Shown piece by piece: positions 47,065-60,650 of a stretch of 64,000 nucleotides of DNA. Both the position numbers and the translations under genes were made by a program. The notes under the pieces are model-generated. The model saw nothing but the letters and a program-made list of their open reading frames with translations, had not been told where the DNA came from and did not search any database. The stretch's first letter is position 1; the number at the start of each line of letters is the position of its first letter. The DNA is from Megachile rotundata (Eukaryota > Arthropoda > Insecta > Hymenoptera > Megachilidae): the NCBI RefSeq assembly GCF_050947335.1, contig NW_027473347.1:62001-126000 (forward strand), given 5' to 3'.

Positions 47065-48745
47065 CAATCATACAATCACAATCATACAATCACAATCATA
47101 CAATCACAGTCATACAATCACAATCATACAATCACAATCATACAATCACAATCATACAATCGCAATCATACAATTACAATCTCCAAAATACAATCTCCCA
47201 AATACAATCATACAATCACAATCATACAATCACAATCATACAATCACAATCATACAATCACAGTCATACAATCACAATCATACTATCACAATCATACAAT
47301 CCTAATCATACAATCACAATCATACAATCACAACCATACAATCACAGTCATACAATCACAATCATACAATCACAATCATACAATCGCAATCATACAATCG
47401 CAATCACAAAATCACAATCATACAATCACAATCATACAGTCACAATCATACAATCACAATCATACAATCACAATCATACAATCAGAATCATACAATGGCA
47501 ATCATACAATCACAATCATACAATCATAATCATACAATCACAATCATACGATCGCAATCATACAATCGCAATCATACCATCACAATCATACAGTCACAAC
47601 CATACAATCATAATCATACAATCACAATCATACAATCACAATCATACAATCATAATCATACAATCACAATCATACAATCGCAATCATACAATCACAATCA
47701 TACAATCACAATCATACAATCACAATCATACATTCAAAATCATGCAATCACAATCATACAATCACAATCATGCAATCACAATCATACAACCATAATCATA
47801 CAATGACAATCATGCAATCACAATCTTACAATCACAATCATACTATCACAATCATACAATCAGAATCATACAATCACAATCATACATACAAAATCATGCA
47901 ATCTCAATCATACAATCGCAATCATGCAATCACAATCATACAATGATAATCATACAATGACAATCATACAATCACAATCATACAATCACAATCATACAAC
48001 CACAATCAGACAATCACAATCATACAGACACAATCATACAATCAAAGTCATACAATCACAGTCATACTATCACAATCATACTATCACAATCATACAGTCA
48101 CACTCATACAATCACAATCATACAATCACAATCATACAATCGCAATCATACAATTACAATCTCCCAAATACAATCTCCCAAATACAATCATACAATCACA
48201 ATCATACAATCACAATTATAATATCGCAATCATACAATCACAATCAAACCATCACAATCATACAATCACAATCATACAATCATAATCATACAATTACAAT
48301 CATACAATCACAATCATACACCACAATCATACAATCAGAATCATACAATCACAATCATACAACCACAATCATACAATCACAATCATACAATCGCAATCAT
48401 ACAATTACAATCTCCAAAATACAATCTCCCAAATACAATCATACAATCACAATCATACAATCACAATCATACAATCACAATCATACAATCACAATCATAC
48501 AATCACAATCATACAATCACAATCATACAATCACAATCATATAATCACAATCATACAATCCTAATCATACAATCACAATCATACAATCACAATCATACAA
48601 TCACAGTCATACAATCACAATCTTACAATCACAATCATACTATCACAATCATACAATCATAATCATACAATCACAATCGTACAATCACAATCGTACAATC
48701 ACAATCGTACAATCACAATCGCACAATCACAATCATACAATCACA
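47065..48745. repeat. ~1.7-kb higher-order block, copy 1 (2,099-bp offset)
   Basis: Recurs at 49,164-50,830. CAGTC (47,106 and 49,205), CAATGGC (47,495 and 49,594), CATTCAAAATC (47,731 and 49,830) and CACAATTATAATATC (48,211 and 50,310) are all 2,099 bp apart. That is 150 units minus the one base missing in the 13-bp CACCAC unit. After the CATATAATC unit the offset is 2,085 bp, one unit fewer. A third, partial copy lies at about 59,213-60,650. Confidence 0.9.
48211..48724. repeat. 0.5-kb higher-order repeat, copy 1 of 5 (AATTATAATATCG marker)
   Basis: Defined by CACAATTATAATATCGC at its start and the ATCGTAC triplet ending in CGCAC at its end. Between them are CAAACC, CATAATC, CAATTAC, a 13-bp CACCAC unit, CAGAATC, CAACCAC, TCTCC pair, CATATAATC or CATAATCAC, CCTAATC, CAGTC, ATCTTAC and CTATC. 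Here it is 514 bp. The start contains ATTATAAT, one of the few palindromic, G/C-free patches in the array. Confidence 0.88.
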
Positions 48746-49163
48746 ATCATACAATCGCAATCATACAATTACAATCTCCAAAATACAATCTCCCAAATAC
48801 AATCATACAATCACAATCATACAATCACAATCATACAATCACAATCATACAATCACAATCATACAATCACAATCATACAATCCTAATCATACAATCACAA
48901 TCATACAATCACAATCATACAATCACAATCATACAATCACAATCATACAATCACAATCATACAATCGCAATCATACAATCGCAATCATACAACCGCAATC
49001 ACACAATCACAATCATACAATCACAATCATACAGTCACAATCATACAATCACAATCATACAATCACAATCATACAATCACAATCATACAATCACAATCAT
49101 ACAATCATAATCATACAATTACAATCATACAATCACAATCATACAATCACAATCATACAATCA
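48746..49163. repeat. Spacer array between the 2,099-bp-offset copies
   Basis: About 420 bp of mostly plain units with one TCTCC pair, a CCTAATC unit, CAATCGC units, one CAACCGC variant near 48,991 and CAGTC. No gene is seen. Confidence 0.8.
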
Positions 49164-50830
49164 CAATCATACAATCACAATCATACAATCACAATCATAC
49201 AATCACAGTCATACAATCACAATCATACAATCACAATCATACAATCACAATCATACAATCGCAATCATACAATTACAATCTCCAAAATACAATCTCCCAA
49301 ATACAATCATACAATCACAATCATACAATCACAATCATACAATCACAATCATACAATCACAGTCATACAATCACAATCATACTATCACAATCATACAATC
49401 CTAATCATACAATCACAATCATACAATCACAACCATACAATCACAGTCATACAATCACAATCATACAATCACAATCATACAATCGCAATCATACAATCGC
49501 AATCACAAAATCACAATCATACAATCACAATCATACAGTCACAATCATACAATCACAATCATACAATCACAATCATACAATCAGAATCATACAATGGCAA
49601 TCATACAATCACAATCATACAATCATAATCATACAATCACAATCATACGATCGCAATCATACAATCGCAATCATACCATCACAATCATACAGTCACAACC
49701 ATACAATCATAATCATACAATCACAATCATACAATCACAATCATACAATCATAATCATACAATCACAATCATACAATCGCAATCATACAATCACAATCAT
49801 ACAATCACAATCATACAATCACAATCATACATTCAAAATCATGCAATCACAATCATACAATCACAATCATGCAATCACAATCATACAACCATAATCATAC
49901 AATGACAATCATGCAATCACAATCTTACAATCACAATCATACTATCACAATCATACAATCAGAATCATACAATCACAATCATACATACAAAATCATGCAA
50001 TCTCAATCATACAATCGCAATCATGCAATCACAATCATACAATGATAATCATACAATGACAATCATACAATCACAATCATACAATCACAATCATACAACC
50101 ACAATCAGACAATCACAATCATACAGACACAATCATACAATCAAAGTCATACAATCACAGTCATACTATCACAATCATACTATCACAATCATACAGTCAC
50201 ACTCATACAATCACAATCATACAATCACAATCATACAATCGCAATCATACAATTACAATCTCCCAAATACAATCTCCCAAATACAATCATACAATCACAA
50301 TCATACAATCACAATTATAATATCGCAATCATACAATCACAATCAAACCATCACAATCATACAATCACAATCATACAATCATAATCATACAATTACAATC
50401 ATACAATCACAATCATACACCACAATCATACAATCAGAATCATACAATCACAATCATACAACCACAATCATACAATCACAATCATACAATCGCAATCATA
50501 CAATTACAATCTCCAAAATACAATCTCCCAAATACAATCATACAATCACAATCATACAATCACAATCATACAATCACAATCATACAATCACAATCATACA
50601 ATCACAATCATACAATCACAATCATATAATCACAATCATACAATCCTAATCATACAATCACAATCATACAATCACAATCATACAATCACAGTCATACAAT
50701 CACAATCTTACAATCACAATCATACTATCACAATCATACAATCATAATCATACAATCACAATCGTACAATCACAATCGTACAATCACAATCGTACAATCA
50801 CAATCGCACAATCACAATCATACAATCACA
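49164..50830. repeat. ~1.7-kb higher-order block, copy 2 (2,099-bp offset)
   Basis: Second copy of the 47.07-48.75-kb block, shorter by one 14-bp unit near 50,620. No base differences were noticed in the 47,495-48,540 equivalent apart from that lost unit. Confidence 0.9.
50310..50809. repeat. 0.5-kb higher-order repeat, copy 2 of 5
   Basis: 500 bp, one unit shorter than copy 1. It is followed at a 671-bp offset by copy 3, making a local tandem pair. Confidence 0.88.
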
Positions 50831-50980
50831 GTCATACAATCACAATCATACAATCACAATCATACAATCACAATCATACAATCACAATCATACAATCACA
50901 ATCATACAATCGCAATCATACAATTACAATCTCCAAAATACAATCTCCCAAATACAATCATACAATCACAATCATACAAT
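50831..50980. repeat. Link between the 0.5-kb repeat copies 2 and 3
   Basis: Plain units, then CAATCGC, CAATTAC and a TCTCC pair (TCTCCAAAAT near 50,930). The equivalent stretch after copy 3 is three units longer: the TCTCC offset becomes 713 bp instead of 671. Confidence 0.8.
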
Positions 50981-51480
50981 CACAATTATAATATCGCAAT
51001 CATACAATCACAATCAAACCATCACAATCATACAATCACAATCATACAATCATAATCATACAATTACAATCATACAATCACAATCATACACCACAATCAT
51101 ACAATCAGAATCATACAATCACAATCATACAACCACAATCATACAATCACAATCATACAATCGCAATCATACAATTACAATCTCCAAAATACAATCTCCC
51201 AAATACAATCATACAATCACAATCATACAATCACAATCATACAATCACAATCATACAATCACAATCATACAATCACAATCATACAATCACAATCATATAA
51301 TCACAATCATACAATCCTAATCATACAATCACAATCATACAATCACAATCATACAATCACAGTCATACAATCACAATCTTACAATCACAATCATACTATC
51401 ACAATCATACAATCATAATCATACAATCACAATCGTACAATCACAATCGTACAATCACAATCGTACAATCACAATCGCAC
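50981..51480. repeat. 0.5-kb higher-order repeat, copy 3 of 5
   Basis: 500 bp, displaced from copy 2 by 671 bp throughout: the CATATAATC unit at 50,626 and 51,297, CGCAC at 50,805 and 51,476. The offset is 48 units minus one base, because the 13-bp CACCAC unit lies inside the period. Confidence 0.9.
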
Positions 51481-51959
51481 AATCACAATCATACAATCAC
51501 AGTCATACAATCACAATCATACAATCACAATCATACAATCACAATCATACAATCACAATCATACAATCACAATCATACAATCACAATCATACAATCACAA
51601 TCATACAATCACAATCATACAATCGCAATCATACAATTACAATCTCCAAAATACAATCTCCCAAATACAATCATACAATCACAATCATACAATCACAATC
51701 ATACAATCACAATCATACAATGGCAATCATACAATCACAATCATACAATCATAATCATACAATCACAATCATACGATCGCAATCATACAATCGCAATCAT
51801 ACCATCACAATCATACAGTCACAACCATACAATCATAATCATACAATCACAATCATACAATCACAATCATACAATCATAATCATACAATCACAATCATAC
51901 AATCGCAATCATAAAATCACAATCATACAATCGTTATCATACCATCACAATCACACAAT
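51481..51959. repeat. Array with CAATGGC/CGATCG/CGTTATC cassette
   Basis: Plain units, a TCTCC pair, then CAATGGC at 51,720, CGATCG at 51,774, a CATAAAATC unit near 51,912 and CGTTATC at 51,932. The cassette recurs 742 bp (53 units) later at 52,462. Confidence 0.82.
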
Positions 51960-53430
51960 CACAATCATACAATCACAATCATACAATCACAATCATACAA
52001 TCACAATCATACAATCACAATCATACAATCACAATCATATAATCACAATCATACAATCCTAATCATACAATCACAATCATACAATCACAATCATACAATC
52101 ACAGTCATACAATCACAATCTTACAATCACAATCATACTATCACAATCATACAATCATAATCATACAATCACAATCGTACAATCACAATCGTACAATCAC
52201 AATCGTACAATCACAATCGCACAATCACAATCATACAATCACAGTCATACAATCACAATCATACAATCACAATCATACAATCACAATCATACAATCACAA
52301 TCATACAATCACAATCATACAATCACAATCATACAATCACAATCATACAATCACAATCATACAATCGCAATCATACAATTACAATCTCCAAAATACAATC
52401 TCCCAAATACAATCATACAATCACAATCATACAATCACAATCATACAATCACAATCATACAATGGCAATCATACAATCACAATCATACAATCATAATCAT
52501 ACAATCACAATCATACGATCGCAATCATACAATCGCAATCATACCATCACAATCATACAGTCACAACCATACAATCATAATCATACAATCACAATCATAC
52601 AATCACAATCATACAATCATAATCATACAATCACAATCATACAATCGCAATCATAAAATCACAATCATACAATCGTTATCATACCATCACAATCACACAA
52701 TCACAATCATACAATCATAATCTTACAATTACAATCATACAATCACAATCTTACAATCACAATCATACAATCACAATCAGACAATCTCAATCATACAATC
52801 ACAATCATACAATCACAGTCATACAATCACAGTCATACTATCACAATCATACTATCACAATCATACAATCACAATCACACTATCACAATCATACAATCAC
52901 AATCATACAATCACAATCATACAATCACAATCATACAATCACAATCACACAATCATAATCATACAATTACAATCATACAATCACAATCATGCAATCACAA
53001 TCATACAATCACAATCATACAATCACAATCATACAATCACAATCATACAATCACAATCATACAATCACAATCATACAATCACAATCATACAATCACAATC
53101 ATACAATCGCAATCATACAATTACAATCTCCAAAATACAATCTCCCAAATACAATCATACAATCACAATCATACAATCACAATCATACAATCACAATCAT
53201 ACAATCACAATCATACCATCACAATCATACAATCACAATCATACAATCACAATCATACAATCACAATCATACAATCACAATCATACAGTCACAATCATAC
53301 AATCACAATCATACAATCACAATCATACAATCACAATCATACAATGGCAATCATACAATCACAATCATACAATAATAATCATACAATTACAATCATACAA
53401 TCACAATCATACAATCACAATCATACAATC
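51960..53430. repeat. ~1.47-kb higher-order block, copy 1 (1,847-bp offset)
   Basis: Recurs at 53,807-55,263. The CATATAATC unit (52,039 and 53,886), CAATGGC (52,462 and 54,309), CGTTATC (52,674 and 54,521) and the CATGCAATC unit (52,989 and 54,836) are all 1,847 bp apart, 132 units minus one base. Near the right end the offset falls by one unit to 1,833 bp (53,344 and 55,177). Confidence 0.9.
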
Positions 53431-53806
53431 AAAATCATACAATGGCAATCATACAATCACAATCATACAATCGCAATCATACAATTACAATCTCCAAAAT
53501 ACAATCTCCCAAATACAATCATACAATCACAATCATACAATCACAATTATAATATCGCAATCATACAATCACAATCAAACCATCACAATCATACAATCAC
53601 AATCATACAATCATAATCATACAATTACAATCATACAATCACAATCATACACCACAATCATACAATCAGAATCATACAATCACAATCATACAACCACAAT
53701 CATACAATCACAATCATACAATCGCAATCATACAATTACAATCTCCAAAATACAATCTCCCAAATACAATCATACAATCACAATCATACAATCACAATCA
53801 TACAAT
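53431..53806. repeat. Array carrying the first part of 0.5-kb repeat copy 4
   Basis: Contains CAATCAAAATC then CAATGGC at about 53,442, a TCTCC pair, and the CACAATTATAATATC start of copy 4 at 53,542. The 13-bp CACCAC unit near 53,650 accounts for the minus-one in the 1,847-bp offset. Confidence 0.8.
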
Positions 53807-54069
53807 CACAATCATACAATCACAATCATACAATCACAATCATACAATCACAATCATACAATCACAATCATACAATCACAATCATATAATCACAATCATA
53901 CAATCCTAATCATACAATCACAATCATACAATCACAATCATACAATCACAGTCATACAATCACAATCTTACAATCACAATCATACTATCACAATCATACA
54001 ATCATAATCATACAATCACAATCGTACAATCACAATCGTACAATCACAATCGTACAATCACAATCGCAC
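53542..54069. repeat. 0.5-kb higher-order repeat, copy 4 of 5
   Basis: 528 bp, two units longer than copies 2 and 3 and one longer than copy 1. The extra units are plain ones before the CATATAATC unit. Confidence 0.88.
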
Positions 54070-55263
54070 AATCACAATCATACAATCACAGTCATACAAT
54101 CACAATCATACAATCACAATCATACAATCACAATCATACAATCACAATCATACAATCACAATCATACAATCACAATCATACAATCACAATCATACAATCA
54201 CAATCATACAATCGCAATCATACAATTACAATCTCCAAAATACAATCTCCCAAATACAATCATACAATCACAATCATACAATCACAATCATACAATCACA
54301 ATCATACAATGGCAATCATACAATCACAATCATACAATCATAATCATACAATCACAATCATACGATCGCAATCATACAATCGCAATCATACCATCACAAT
54401 CATACAGTCACAACCATACAATCATAATCATACAATCACAATCATACAATCACAATCATACAATCATAATCATACAATCACAATCATACAATCGCAATCA
54501 TAAAATCACAATCATACAATCGTTATCATACCATCACAATCACACAATCACAATCATACAATCATAATCTTACAATTACAATCATACAATCACAATCTTA
54601 CAATCACAATCATACAATCACAATCAGACAATCTCAATCATACAATCACAATCATACAATCACAGTCATACAATCACAGTCATACTATCACAATCATACT
54701 ATCACAATCATACAATCACAATCACACTATCACAATCATACAATCACAATCATACAATCACAATCATACAATCACAATCATACAATCACAATCACACAAT
54801 CATAATCATACAATTACAATCATACAATCACAATCATGCAATCACAATCATACAATCACAATCATACAATCACAATCATACAATCACAATCATACAATCA
54901 CAATCATACAATCACAATCATACAATCACAATCATACAATCGCAATCATACAATTACAATCTCCAAAATACAATCTCCCAAATACAATCATACAATCACA
55001 ATCATACAATCACAATCATACAATCACAATCATACAATCACAATCATACCATCACAATCATACAATCACAATCATACAATCACAATCATACAATCACAAT
55101 CATACAATCACAATCATACAGTCACAATCATACAATCACAATCATACAATCACAATCATACAATCACAATCATACAATGGCAATCATACAATCACAATCA
55201 TACAATAATAATCATACAATTACAATCATACAATCACAATCATACAATCACAATCATACAATC
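53807..55263. repeat. ~1.46-kb higher-order block, copy 2 (1,847-bp offset)
   Basis: Second copy of 51,960-53,430. It ends where CAATCAAAATC in copy 1 (about 53,430) is replaced by a plain unit here. Confidence 0.9.
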
Positions 55264-55500
55264 ACAATCATACAATGGCAATCATACAATCACAATCATA
55301 CAATCATAATCATACAATTACAATCATACAATCACAATCATACAATCACAATCATACAATCACAATCATACAATCGCAATCATACAATTACAATCTCCAA
55401 AATACAATCTCCCAAATACAATCATACAATCACAATCATACAATCACAGTCATACAATCACAATCATACAATCACAATCATACTATCACAATTATACAAT
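55264..55500. repeat. Right-domain array with a TCTCC pair
   Basis: Follows CAATGGC at 55,275. It has CATAATC, CAATTAC, plain units, CAATCGC, the TCTCC pair and CAATTATAC near 55,492. No gene is seen. Confidence 0.8.
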
Positions 55501-56300
55501 CCTAATCATACAATCACAATCATACTATCACAATCATACAATCACAATCATACAAACACAATCATACAATCTCAATCATACAATCGCAATCATACAATAA
55601 CAGTCTCCCAAATACAATCTCCCAAATACCATCATACAATCACAATCATACAATCACAATCATACAATCACAATCATACAATCACAATCATACAATCACA
55701 ATCATACTATCAGAATCATACAATCACAATCATACAATCACAATCATACAATCACAGACATACAATTACAATCATACATTCACAATCATACTATCACAAT
55801 CATACAATCACAATCATACAATCACAATCATACAATCACAATCATACAATCACAATCATACAATCGCAATCATACAATTACAATCTCCAAAATACAATCT
55901 CCCAAATACAATCATACAATCACAATCATACAATCACAATCATACAATCACAATCATACAATCACAATCATACAATCACAATCATACAATCACAGTCATA
56001 CAATCACAATCATACTATCACAATCATACAATCCTAATCATACAATCACAATCATACAATCACAATCATACAATCACAGTCATACAATCGCAATCATACA
56101 ATCGCAATCACACAATCACAATCATACAATCACAATCATACAGTCACAATCATACAATCACAATCATACAATCACAATCATACAATCACAATCATACAAT
56201 CGCAATCATACAATCACAATCATACAATCATAATCATACAATCACAATCATACGATCGCAATCATACAATCGCAATCATACCATCACAATCATACAGTCA
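55501..56300. repeat. ~0.8-kb higher-order block, copy 1 (6,621-bp offset)
   Basis: The order CAAACAC (55,553), TCTCAATC, CAATCGC, CAATAAC, two TCTCCCAAATAC units, CTATCAGAATC, CAGACATAC, CATTCAC, TCTCC pair, CAGTC and CGATCG (56,253) recurs from CAAACAC at 62,174. The offset is 6,621 bp, or 6,635 bp at the CGATCG end (62,888). The variant set (CTATCAGAATC, CAGACATAC) is also typical of the left domain at 6.8-7.1 kb. Confidence 0.85.
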
Positions 56301-57542
56301 CAACCATACAATCATAATCATACAATCACAGTCATACAATCACAATCATACAATCATAATCATACAATCACAATCATACAATCGCAATCATACAATCACA
56401 ATCATACAATCGTTATCATACAATCACAATCATACAATCACAATCATACAATCACAATCGTACAATCACAATCGCACAATCACAGTCATACAATCACAGT
56501 CATACAATCACAATCATACAATCACAATCATACAATCATAATCATACAATTACAATCATACAATCACAATCATACAATCACAATCATACAATCACAGTCA
56601 TACAATCACAATCATACAATCACAATCATACAATCGCAATCATACAATCACAATCATACAATCGTTATCATACCATCACAATCACACAATCACAATCATA
56701 CAATCATAATCTTACAATTACAATTATACAATCACAATCATACAATCACAATCATACAATCACAATCAGACAATCTCAATCATACAATCACAATCATACA
56801 ATCACAGTCGTACAATCACAGTCATACTATCACAATCATACTATCACAATCATACAATCACAATCATACTATCACAACCATACAATCATAATCATACAAT
56901 CACAATCATACAATCACAATCATACAATCATAATCATACAATCACAATCATACAATCGCAATCATACAATCACAATCATACAATCGTTATCATACCATCA
57001 CAATCACACAATCACAATCATACAATAACAATCATACAATCACAATCATACAATCACAATCATACAATCACAATCATACAATCACAATCATACAATCACA
57101 ATCATACAATCACAATCATACAATCACAGTCATACAATCACAATCATACAATCACAATCATACAATCATAATCATACAATCGCAATCATACAATTACAAT
57201 CTCCAAAATACAATCTCCCAAATACAATCATACAATCACAATCATACAATCACAATCATACAATCACAATCATACAATCACAATCATACAATCACAGTCA
57301 TACAATCACAATCATACTATCACAATCATACAATCCTAATCATACAATCACAATCATACAATCACAACCATACAATCACAGTCATACAATCACAATCATA
57401 CAATCACAATCATGCAATCACAATCATACAATCGCAATCATACAATCGCAATCACACAATCACAATCATACAATCACAATCATACAGTCACAATCATACA
57501 ATCACAATCATACAATCACAATCATACAATCACAATCATACA
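56301..57542. repeat. Right-domain array, rearranged CGTTATC cycles
   Basis: CGTTATC occurs at 56,411, 56,663 and 56,985 (252 and 322 bp apart; 18 and 23 units). Most of these cycles lack the preceding CGATCG cassette. One CAGTCGTAC unit near 56,807 occurs only here. No gene is seen. Confidence 0.78.
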
Positions 57543-59212
57543 ATGGCAATCATACAATCACAATCATACAATCATAATCATACAATCACAATCATACGAT
57601 CGCAATCATACAATCGCAATCATACCATCACAATCATACAGTCACAACCATACAATCATAATCATACAATCACAATCATACAATCGCAATCATACAATCA
57701 CAATCATACAATCGTTATCATACCATCACAATCACACAATCACAATCATACAATCATAATCTTACAATTACAATCATACAATCACAATCTTACAATCACA
57801 ATCATACAATCACAATCAGACAATCTCAATCATACAATCACAATCATACAATCACAGTCATACAATCACAGTCATACTATCACAATCATACTATCACAAT
57901 CATACAATCACAATCATACTATCACAATCATACAATCACAATCATACAATCACAATCATACAATCACAATCATACAATCACAATCATACAATCACAATCA
58001 CACAATCACAATCATACAATCACAATCATACTATCACAATCATACAATCACAATCATACAATCACAATCAGACAATCTCAATCATACAATCACAATCATA
58101 CAATCACAGTCATACAATCACAGTCATACTATCACAATCATACTATCACAATCATACAATCACAATCATACTATCACAATCATACAATCACAATCATACA
58201 ATCACAATCATACAATCACAATCATACAATCACAATCATACAATCACAATCACACAATCATAATCATACAATCACAATCGTACAATCACAATCGTACAAT
58301 CACAATCGTACAATCACAATCGCACAATCACAATCATACAATCACAGTCATACAATCACAATCATACAATCACAATCATACAATCATAATCATACGTTTG
58401 CAATCATACAATCACAATCATACAATCACAATCATACAATCACAATCATACAATCACAATCATACAATCACAATCATACAATCACAATCATACAATCACA
58501 ATCATACAATCACAATCATACAATCACAATCATACAATCGCAATCATACAATTACAATCTCCAAAATACAATCTCCCAAATACAATCATACAATCACAAT
58601 CATACAATCACAATCATACAATCACAATCATACAATCACAATCATACAATCACAGTCATACAATCACAATCATACAATCACAATCATACAATCATAATCA
58701 TACATTTACAATCATACAATCACAATCATACAATCACAATCATACAATCACAATCATACAATCACAATCATACAATCACAATCATACAATCACAATCATA
58801 CAATCACAATCATACAATCACAATCATACAATCGCAATCATACAATTACAATCTCCAAAATACAATCTCCCAAATACAATCATACAATCACAATCATACA
58901 ATCACAATCATACAATCGCAATCATACAATCGCAATCATACAACAGCAATCACACAATCACAATCATACAATCACAATCATACAGTCACAATCATACAAT
59001 CACAATCATACAATCACAATCATACAATCACAATCATACAATCACAATCATACAATCATAATCATACAATTACAATCATACAATCACAATCATACAATCA
59101 CAATCATACAATCACAATCATACAATCACAATCATACAATCACAATCATACAATCACAGTCATACAATCACAATCATACAATCACAATCATACAATCACA
59201 ATCATACAATCA
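57543..59212. repeat. Right-domain higher-order cycle with 252-bp tandem duplication and a unique CGTTTG unit
   Basis: CAATGGC at 57,543, CGATCG at 57,597 and CGTTATC at 57,713 open a normal cycle. The part CAGACAATCTC, two CAGTC and two CTATC is then duplicated at 252 bp (18 units): CAGAC at 57,817 and 58,069. At 58,395-58,400 a unit reads CGTTTGCAATC, seen nowhere else in the window. A CATTTAC unit near 58,703 and a CAACAGC unit near 58,942 are also rare. Confidence 0.8.
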
Positions 59213-60650
59213 CAGTCATACAATCACAATCATACAATCACAATCATACAATCACAATCATACAATCGCAATCATACAATCGCAATCACACAATCACAAT
59301 CATACAATCACAATCATACAGTCACAATCATACAATCACAATCATACAATCACAATCATACAATCAGAATCATACAATGGCAATCATACAATCACAATCA
59401 TACAATCATAATCATACAATCACAATCATACGATCGCAATCATACAATCGCAATCATACCATCACAATCATACAGTCACAACCATACAATCATAATCATA
59501 CAATCACAATCATACGATCACAATCATACAATCATAATCATACAATCACAATCATACAATCGCAATCATACAATCACAATCATACAATCACAATCATACA
59601 ATCACAATCATACATTCAAAATCATGCAATCACAATCATACAATCACAATCATGCAATCACAATCATACAACCATAATCATACAATGACAATCATGCAAT
59701 CACAATCTTACAATCACAATCATACTATCACAATCATACAATCAGAATCATACAATCACAATCATACATACAAAATCATGCAATCTCAATCATACAATCG
59801 CAATCATGCAATCACAATCATACAATGATAATCATACAATGACAATCATACAATCACAATCATACAATCACAATCATACAACCACAATCAGACAATCACA
59901 ATCATACAGACACAATCATACAATCAAAGTCATACAATCACAGTCATACTATCACAATCATACTATCACAATCATACAGTCACACTCATACAATCACAAT
60001 CATACAATCACAATCATACAATCGCAATCATACAATTACAATCTCCCAAATACAATCTCCCAAATACAATCATACAATCACAATCATACAATCACAATTA
60101 TAATATCGCAATCATACAATCACAATCAAACCATCACAATCATACAATCACAATCATACAATCATAATCATACAATTACAATCATACAATCACAATCATA
60201 CACCACAATCATACAATCAGAATCATACAATCACAATCATACAACCACAATCATACAATCACAATCATACAATCGCAATCATACAATTACAATCTCCAAA
60301 ATACAATCTCCCAAATACAATCATACAATCACAATCATACAATCACAATCATACAATCACAATCATACAATCACAATCATACAATCACAATCATACAATC
60401 ACAATCATACAATCACAATCATACAATCACAATCATATAATAACAATCATACAATCCTAATCATACAAACACAATCATACAATCACAATCATACAATCAC
60501 AGTCATACAATCACAATCTTACAATCACAATCATACTATCACAATCATACAATCATAATCATACAATCACAATCGTACAATCACAATCGTACAATCACAA
60601 TCGTACAATCACAATCGCACAATCACAATCATACAATCACAGTCATACAA
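59213..60650. repeat. ~1.4-kb higher-order block, third copy of the 47.07-kb type
   Basis: Matches 47.35-48.74 kb at an offset of 11,882 bp: CAGTC 47,437 and 59,319, CATTCAAAATC 47,731 and 59,613. The offset is 849 units minus four bases, and four 13-bp CACCAC units lie between the points (near 48.3, 50.4, 51.1 and 53.65 kb), which accounts for it exactly. Differences include CGATCAC near 59,515, CATAATAAC near 60,436 and CAAACAC near 60,468. Confidence 0.88.
60093..60620. repeat. 0.5-kb higher-order repeat, copy 5 of 5
   Basis: 528 bp, the same length as copy 4, with single-base changes (CATATAATAAC for CATATAATCAC; CAAACAC for CAATCAC). It is followed by CAGTC and CGATCATAATC. Confidence 0.88.

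Noticed and set aside
48211..48225. TATA-like promoter in AATTATAATATC
   Set aside because: It is a variant unit repeated in five higher-order copies with no adjacent gene or other promoter element. AT-rich composition explains it.
57543..58697. 384-codon open stretch, and others such as 38,354-39,424, 9,752-10,807 and 44,537-45,541
   Set aside because: Same 14-residue repeat in all. Several open stretches overlap in different frames (for example 29,837-30,562 with 29,940-30,680, and 55,177-56,037 with 55,275-55,505) while encoding the same repeat, which shows frame has no meaning here.
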